Below are positions 60,101-64,000 of a DNA stretch of 64,000 nucleotides, one piece after another. This DNA comes from Actinomycetota bacterium (GTDB taxonomy: Bacteria > Actinomycetota > Actinomycetes > S36-B12). Position 1 is the first letter of the stretch. Every line of letters begins with the position of its first letter. The stretch spans positions 1 to 64,000 of the forward strand of contig VGCC01000003.1 in the NCBI GenBank assembly GCA_016870195.1, in the 5' to 3' direction. Both the position numbers and the translations under genes were made by a program. Below the pieces are notes generated by a model. It saw nothing but the letters and a program-made list of their open reading frames with translations. It ran no database searches and was not told the DNA's origin.

Positions 60101-60535
60101 ATGCCATACTCGAGTATGCGCCACGCGGCAGCAGTGGTACTCGCACTTGTGGGTGCGCTCATAGTGACGGGGCCTGCGACCGCTGCCACCGATGTCTCTG
60201 GCAGATGGGATTCCGATTCACTCCGGGACAATGGAATTGGCTACTACCTGAACCTGACGCCTGTGCCAGGAGATGCCAATTCCTACCGGGGCACACTGAT
60301 GTTCCGATATCAGGATGGTCGCCGCGGGGACACTGTTCGCCTACGGGCAACCACGAACGGGGAAGCCATGCTCCTCGTGCCCCTGTCGGGATCTTTCGAT
60401 CGGTCAGCGGGGAACGTGCGGGCAGAAGTGAACGACACTGGCGACGTCATCACGTTCGTGAACTGCCGAGCACGATTGCGGCTGGTGATGGTCAACGATC
60501 TTGAATCTGACTGCACCTTCCGGCCCGCGAATTGA
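60101..60535 (+). CDS. small secreted protein of unknown function
   Basis: Signal-peptide-like MRHAAAVVLALVGALIVTGPATAATDVSGRWDSDSLRDNGIGYYLNLTPVPGDANSYRGTLMFRYQDG. Confidence 0.7.
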   Translation: MPYSSMRHAAAVVLALVGALIVTGPATAATDVSGRWDSDSLRDNGIGYYLNLTPVPGDANSYRGTLMFRYQDGRRGDTVRLRATTNGEAMLLVPLSGSFDRSAGNVRAEVNDTGDVITFVNCRARLRLVMVNDLESDCTFRPAN

Positions 60536-60569
60536 CAGCGTGACGTTCGCGTGAGGCCGCTTTCCGTCG

Positions 60570-62105
60570 TCAACTAGACGGATTCTCGGGGCGGGTGGGA
60601 GCGGATGCCACCGAAGTGTCCTCCACGATATCGGGCTCGCCACCATGCCAGTGCACATCCTCGAAGCCGAGTACCTGGTGCTTCAGGAGAATAAAAATCC
60701 CAGTGACAACAACGACGGTGATGATCGCAATGTTCGCGATCGTGGCCGCTTGCATCGCCAGTTTCGGATCCTGAGCAACGAGTGTTGTGCTCGTCGAGGC
60801 GAGCACAACACCCACCACGAGTCCACCGAGTGCCGTGCCCGAATGGTTGCCAAATGTGCGAGTTCCAAACAGAGTCGCAGCCCAACGGACTCCCGTGGTC
60901 TTGATGACGCCCATGTGCCCGAAGAGTCGGAGCATGCCGAATCCGGATCCAGCGAGAACGAGGGTAGGCACCATCGTCCAGACGGTGATTTCTCCACGGT
61001 TCAGCACGTAGAAGAACACGACTGACAGCACCAAGAGCACACAACCGATTTCGGTTTGTGCCTGCCGAGTGAAGGCCCAGCGTTCCCGGACGTGGTGGGC
61101 GCTGAGATGAAAGCCGATCGTTGGCACCGCCATCAACAGCATGACGAGTGCGGTCTCACCCGTCGTGAGTCCGGCGCCGATTTCGAGAGCGACCGAATAT
61201 GCCGCGAGCGCGACGAAGAGCCCGCAGATGTGTATCGCGCTGAACGAGTCGGTCAACCAGAGGCGGGGGTTGTGGCTTGCGATGTTCTGATTGAACACGG
61301 GGTTCACCAGGCGGCGGTTGAGCACTATGAATCCGGCGACTGCGACGATTCCCATCACGATCACTGCCGCCCATAGGACGATGTTCCCCACGGATTCGCG
61401 CGCGAAGACGATGAGGAGATACGGGGCGAGGAGTCCGACGCCGAGGAGGAGAGTGGGCAGGATCATCGCCGGTGAGAAGGCGGCCTCGTCGTCGTGGGAC
61501 TCCTTCATGTTCATTGCACCGAGGATGACCGCCAGGATCATCGCGAGCGAGCTCAGCGGCTCGATCCAACGCCACGTGATGGTGTCCGTGATGAGCGGTC
61601 CGAGCACCGGACCGAGCACAACTCCGGCCATGCCCGCCCCGCGCCACCACAGCCACGCGTTGTGTCGAGCTGCGCCGTGCATGGTGGTGACGAGGACACC
61701 GCCCGTTGCCGAAAGGATGATGCCCGCAGCGGCCCCCATAGTGGCCCGGAGAGCGAACAGTCCGAGGAGGGACTGGACGAAGGGGGCGATGAGACCGACG
61801 ATCGAGAAGATGATGGCGGCCCAGAGAAACAGCCTCTTGCGACCCGCGATGTCCGCGAGCCGGCCACCCGCCACGCACACCAGAATCAGGGCCACCGCGT
61901 AGGCGCTGAGTGCGAGAGATACCTCCGTTCGAGTGGCATCGAGAGTGGTGGCGACCGCCTGTCCGGAAGACAGGAACGCGGTGCTTCCGAGCCAGCAGAC
62001 AAAGACGGCGATTGCGATCGACGCGATCGCGCGCCGGTGTTGCGCCGCTTTCGCTTTCGCGTGCTCGTGTGTCCCCCCCGGTGGCGCAGTCTCGGGAGAG
62101 CTCAC
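60570..62105 (-). CDS. MFS transporter (14-TM DHA2-like)
   Basis: 511 aa, multiple TM segments; AGGRLADIAGRKRLFLWAAIIFSIVGLIAPF motif. Confidence 0.9.
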   Translation of the reverse strand: MSSPETAPPGGTHEHAKAKAAQHRRAIASIAIAVFVCWLGSTAFLSSGQAVATTLDATRTEVSLALSAYAVALILVCVAGGRLADIAGRKRLFLWAAIIFSIVGLIAPFVQSLLGLFALRATMGAAAGIILSATGGVLVTTMHGAARHNAWLWWRGAGMAGVVLGPVLGPLITDTITWRWIEPLSSLAMILAVILGAMNMKESHDDEAAFSPAMILPTLLLGVGLLAPYLLIVFARESVGNIVLWAAVIVMGIVAVAGFIVLNRRLVNPVFNQNIASHNPRLWLTDSFSAIHICGLFVALAAYSVALEIGAGLTTGETALVMLLMAVPTIGFHLSAHHVRERWAFTRQAQTEIGCVLLVLSVVFFYVLNRGEITVWTMVPTLVLAGSGFGMLRLFGHMGVIKTTGVRWAATLFGTRTFGNHSGTALGGLVVGVVLASTSTTLVAQDPKLAMQAATIANIAIITVVVVTGIFILLKHQVLGFEDVHWHGGEPDIVEDTSVASAPTRPENPSS

Positions 62106-62689
62106 GTCGAGGGGTCCACGTCCCCGTCGAGCAATCTCTGATCAACGGATAGGAAGGTGAACTCGGAATCGCCCGGATCGCGGGTCAAAATCCAGATGAG
62201 GTCGAATCGGTCGTCCGGCCAATGGTGGGGGACGTCGTCGGCGTTCGTGATCGGGAACCCGCGGACGAGGTGACCCATGGTTCCGTGGTGCCAGACCACG
62301 AGGGTCACGCGAGGGTCGCTGAGAATGTTCTCGCGAACCTCCGCCTCATTCCCGTGCTCGAGATCACTATCGATGACGACCTGGAGGCGTCGGGCAATCG
62401 GATCCGCGGTGTCGAGTTCACGGCGGCTCTTGGCGGACTCGGAGGGTTTGGTCGCGACGATCCGCTGGGGTGGTTGGACCTCCGGATGCGAAGGCAGGGG
62501 GGCGTGAGCCATCAGACCAGCCAATGCCCCGGCCCGCATCCAGCCACGGACGGAAAGAGAGTGGTTGTCGTGCTCACCGGCATCGTTAATTCCCCGGGGC
62601 GCCCCGTGGTCGCTGGGCTTCTCGCCGTGACGGATGAACATCACGATCGTAGGTGCGCTCGCGGGTTCCAGGGGAGTCACGCGGACCAT
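62102..62689 (-). CDS. histidine phosphatase-superfamily-like protein
   Basis: APTIVMFIRHGEKPSDHGAPRGINDAGEHDNHSLSVRGWMRAGALAGL; VVWHHGTMGHL. Confidence 0.8.
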   Translation of the reverse strand: MVRVTPLEPASAPTIVMFIRHGEKPSDHGAPRGINDAGEHDNHSLSVRGWMRAGALAGLMAHAPLPSHPEVQPPQRIVATKPSESAKSRRELDTADPIARRLQVVIDSDLEHGNEAEVRENILSDPRVTLVVWHHGTMGHLVRGFPITNADDVPHHWPDDRFDLIWILTRDPGDSEFTFLSVDQRLLDGDVDPST

Positions 62690-62771
62690 TGGCGGACGGT
62701 AGCACCCGTGCGAGTCGACCGGGTTGGGACTTATGGGCCCCCGTGGCCCCAGGCACTGCTATACCTACATC

Positions 62772-63869
62772 ATGAGCGGAGGCGCGGACGGGTCCCAGGT
62801 GATCCGACTTGAACCGCGCAATGTTTGGCGGATCGGCCTGGTAGTCATCGGCCTGGTCTTCTTATTCCTCTTCATCCGCTTCGTCGTCGAGGACGGCGGT
62901 GGTGTCCTGTTCACCATCATCATGGCCTGGTTTGCCGCCCTGGCAATGGCGCCGGTGGTCGCCTACCTGTCCCGGTGGATGCGTCGAGGAGCTGCCACCC
63001 TCCTCGTGATACTCGCGTTCGCACTCTTCATCGTGCTCTTCATCCTGGCCTTCGGAAACCTGCTTGTGAGCCAGTTGGTGCAACTCGCTCTCGCCGTCCC
63101 GACCGTAGCGGAGCAGGCGCTGGCCTGGGCCAATACCCAGTTGGGGACCACCTACGAGGTCCAGGACGTGCTCGGGGCACTCAACCTCGAAACCGCGGAC
63201 CTCGCGGTCTATGCCGGCCAGGTGGCCCTGAACATCGTCAGCTTTGTCTTCTCGCTCGTCGGCAGCTTCTTCGGGCTCTTCGTTTTCGGCCTGTTCTTGT
63301 TTTATTTCTCGGCGGACCTGCCTCGTCTCCAACGCTGGGTCGCCAGTTTGTTCCCAGCCCGCGGTCAGAAGTTCGCTATGGACGTCTGGCGCCTGACCTC
63401 ACAGAAGACCGGTAGCTACATTGGTGCGCGCGTGATCCTCGCCGCCATCAACTCGATAACGACGGCGATCGTGTTCGTCATCATCGATATGCCCTATTGG
63501 CTTCCCTTGGCCCTGTGGACCGGGATCGTTGCGCAATTCGTCCCGACCATTGGGACCTACATATCCATCATCCTGCCAGTGCTCGTCGGGCTCCTCAGCC
63601 CAAATCCCTGGGTGGGCGTCATGGCTCTCGCCTGGGCGATCATCTATCAGCAGGTGGAGAACCTGACGATCGAACCGCGCATCAGCGCCAAGGCGGTCGA
63701 TGTGAACCCTGCGGTGGCGTTCGGCGCAGTTCTCCTCGGCGCGGCACTCTTCGGAGTCGCCGGAGCCTTCCTCGCTATCCCGGTCACCGCGATGTTGCTC
63801 GCGTTGCTCGAGATCTACGTCAAGCGCTATGAGTTGGTCGACGAACTCAAGGAGGAGGGGTCGGAGTAA
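62772..63869 (+). CDS. AI-2E family transporter (PerM/YdiK-like)
   Basis: Multi-TM; TTAIVFVIIDMPYWLPLALWTGIVAQFVPTIGTYISIILPVLVGL...QQVENLTIEPRISAKAVDVNPAVAFGAVLLGAALFGVAGAFLAIPVTA. Confidence 0.94.
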   Translation: MSGGADGSQVIRLEPRNVWRIGLVVIGLVFLFLFIRFVVEDGGGVLFTIIMAWFAALAMAPVVAYLSRWMRRGAATLLVILAFALFIVLFILAFGNLLVSQLVQLALAVPTVAEQALAWANTQLGTTYEVQDVLGALNLETADLAVYAGQVALNIVSFVFSLVGSFFGLFVFGLFLFYFSADLPRLQRWVASLFPARGQKFAMDVWRLTSQKTGSYIGARVILAAINSITTAIVFVIIDMPYWLPLALWTGIVAQFVPTIGTYISIILPVLVGLLSPNPWVGVMALAWAIIYQQVENLTIEPRISAKAVDVNPAVAFGAVLLGAALFGVAGAFLAIPVTAMLLALLEIYVKRYELVDELKEEGSE

Positions 63870-64000
63870 CAGATGGCGACTTCTGAGGGCGGAAAGAGAC
63901 TTGGTAGCCACGCTTGACGAGCCAGAAGATGCTGAATGCGAGCAGTGAGATGGGGAGGCCGACGCCGAGAATCAGGTACGCGGCCTCACCCACAAGTAGA
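63847..64000 (-). CDS. partial small membrane protein, C-terminus (runs off window end)
   Basis: Minus frame LLVGEAAYLILGVGLPISLLAFSIFWLVKRGYQVSFRPQKSPSVTPTPPP*; overlaps the end of the AI-2E gene convergently. Confidence 0.4.
   Translation of the reverse strand, partial: LLVGEAAYLILGVGLPISLLAFSIFWLVKRGYQVSFRPQKSPSVTPTPPP

Overview
Actinobacterial-type chromosomal window with three parts. (1) About 1-9.6 kb is a compact zinc-starvation (Zur) locus. It has a metal ABC transporter, a Fur/Zur regulator, cysteine-free ribosomal protein paralogs (L33, L28, L31B, L32), two COG0523-type proteins (one with a degenerate P-loop), an orphan ABC-type ATPase, a WD40 protein and a [2Fe-2S] thioredoxin-like protein. 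Zur-box-like palindromes sit at the promoters. An IS3-family element truncates a second ABC ATPase at the left edge. (2) About 13.57-54.60 kb is a roughly 41-kb catabolic island rich in acid-sugar/lactam-type enzymes. It carries six enolase-superfamily enzymes, two HyuA/HyuB pairs (one followed by a small zinc-ribbon protein), E1-alpha/E1-beta with a stand-alone lipoyl domain, an RbsABC-type importer, IlvD, FAH, a KGSADH-type ALDH, several SDRs, and LacI and IclR regulators. By reading, the two halves of a YczE-like membrane protein gene lie at either end of this segment, with an IS3 transposase remnant at the right junction, so the island appears inserted in that gene. (3) About 54.6-64 kb is the flank. 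It holds a second, paralogous E1-alpha/E1-beta/lipoyl set in a PfkB kinase / class II aldolase / lyxose-isomerase operon, then MFS, histidine phosphatase and AI-2E transporter genes. The best candidates for an undescribed system are the E1-alpha/beta plus free lipoyl-domain modules with no adjacent E2 catalytic domain or E3, the HyuAB/zinc-ribbon and HyuAB/RidA/cupin/U32-like modules, and a shared LacI-type operator GGAAACGWTWCC at several island promoters. All calls come from reading motifs; no database search was run.
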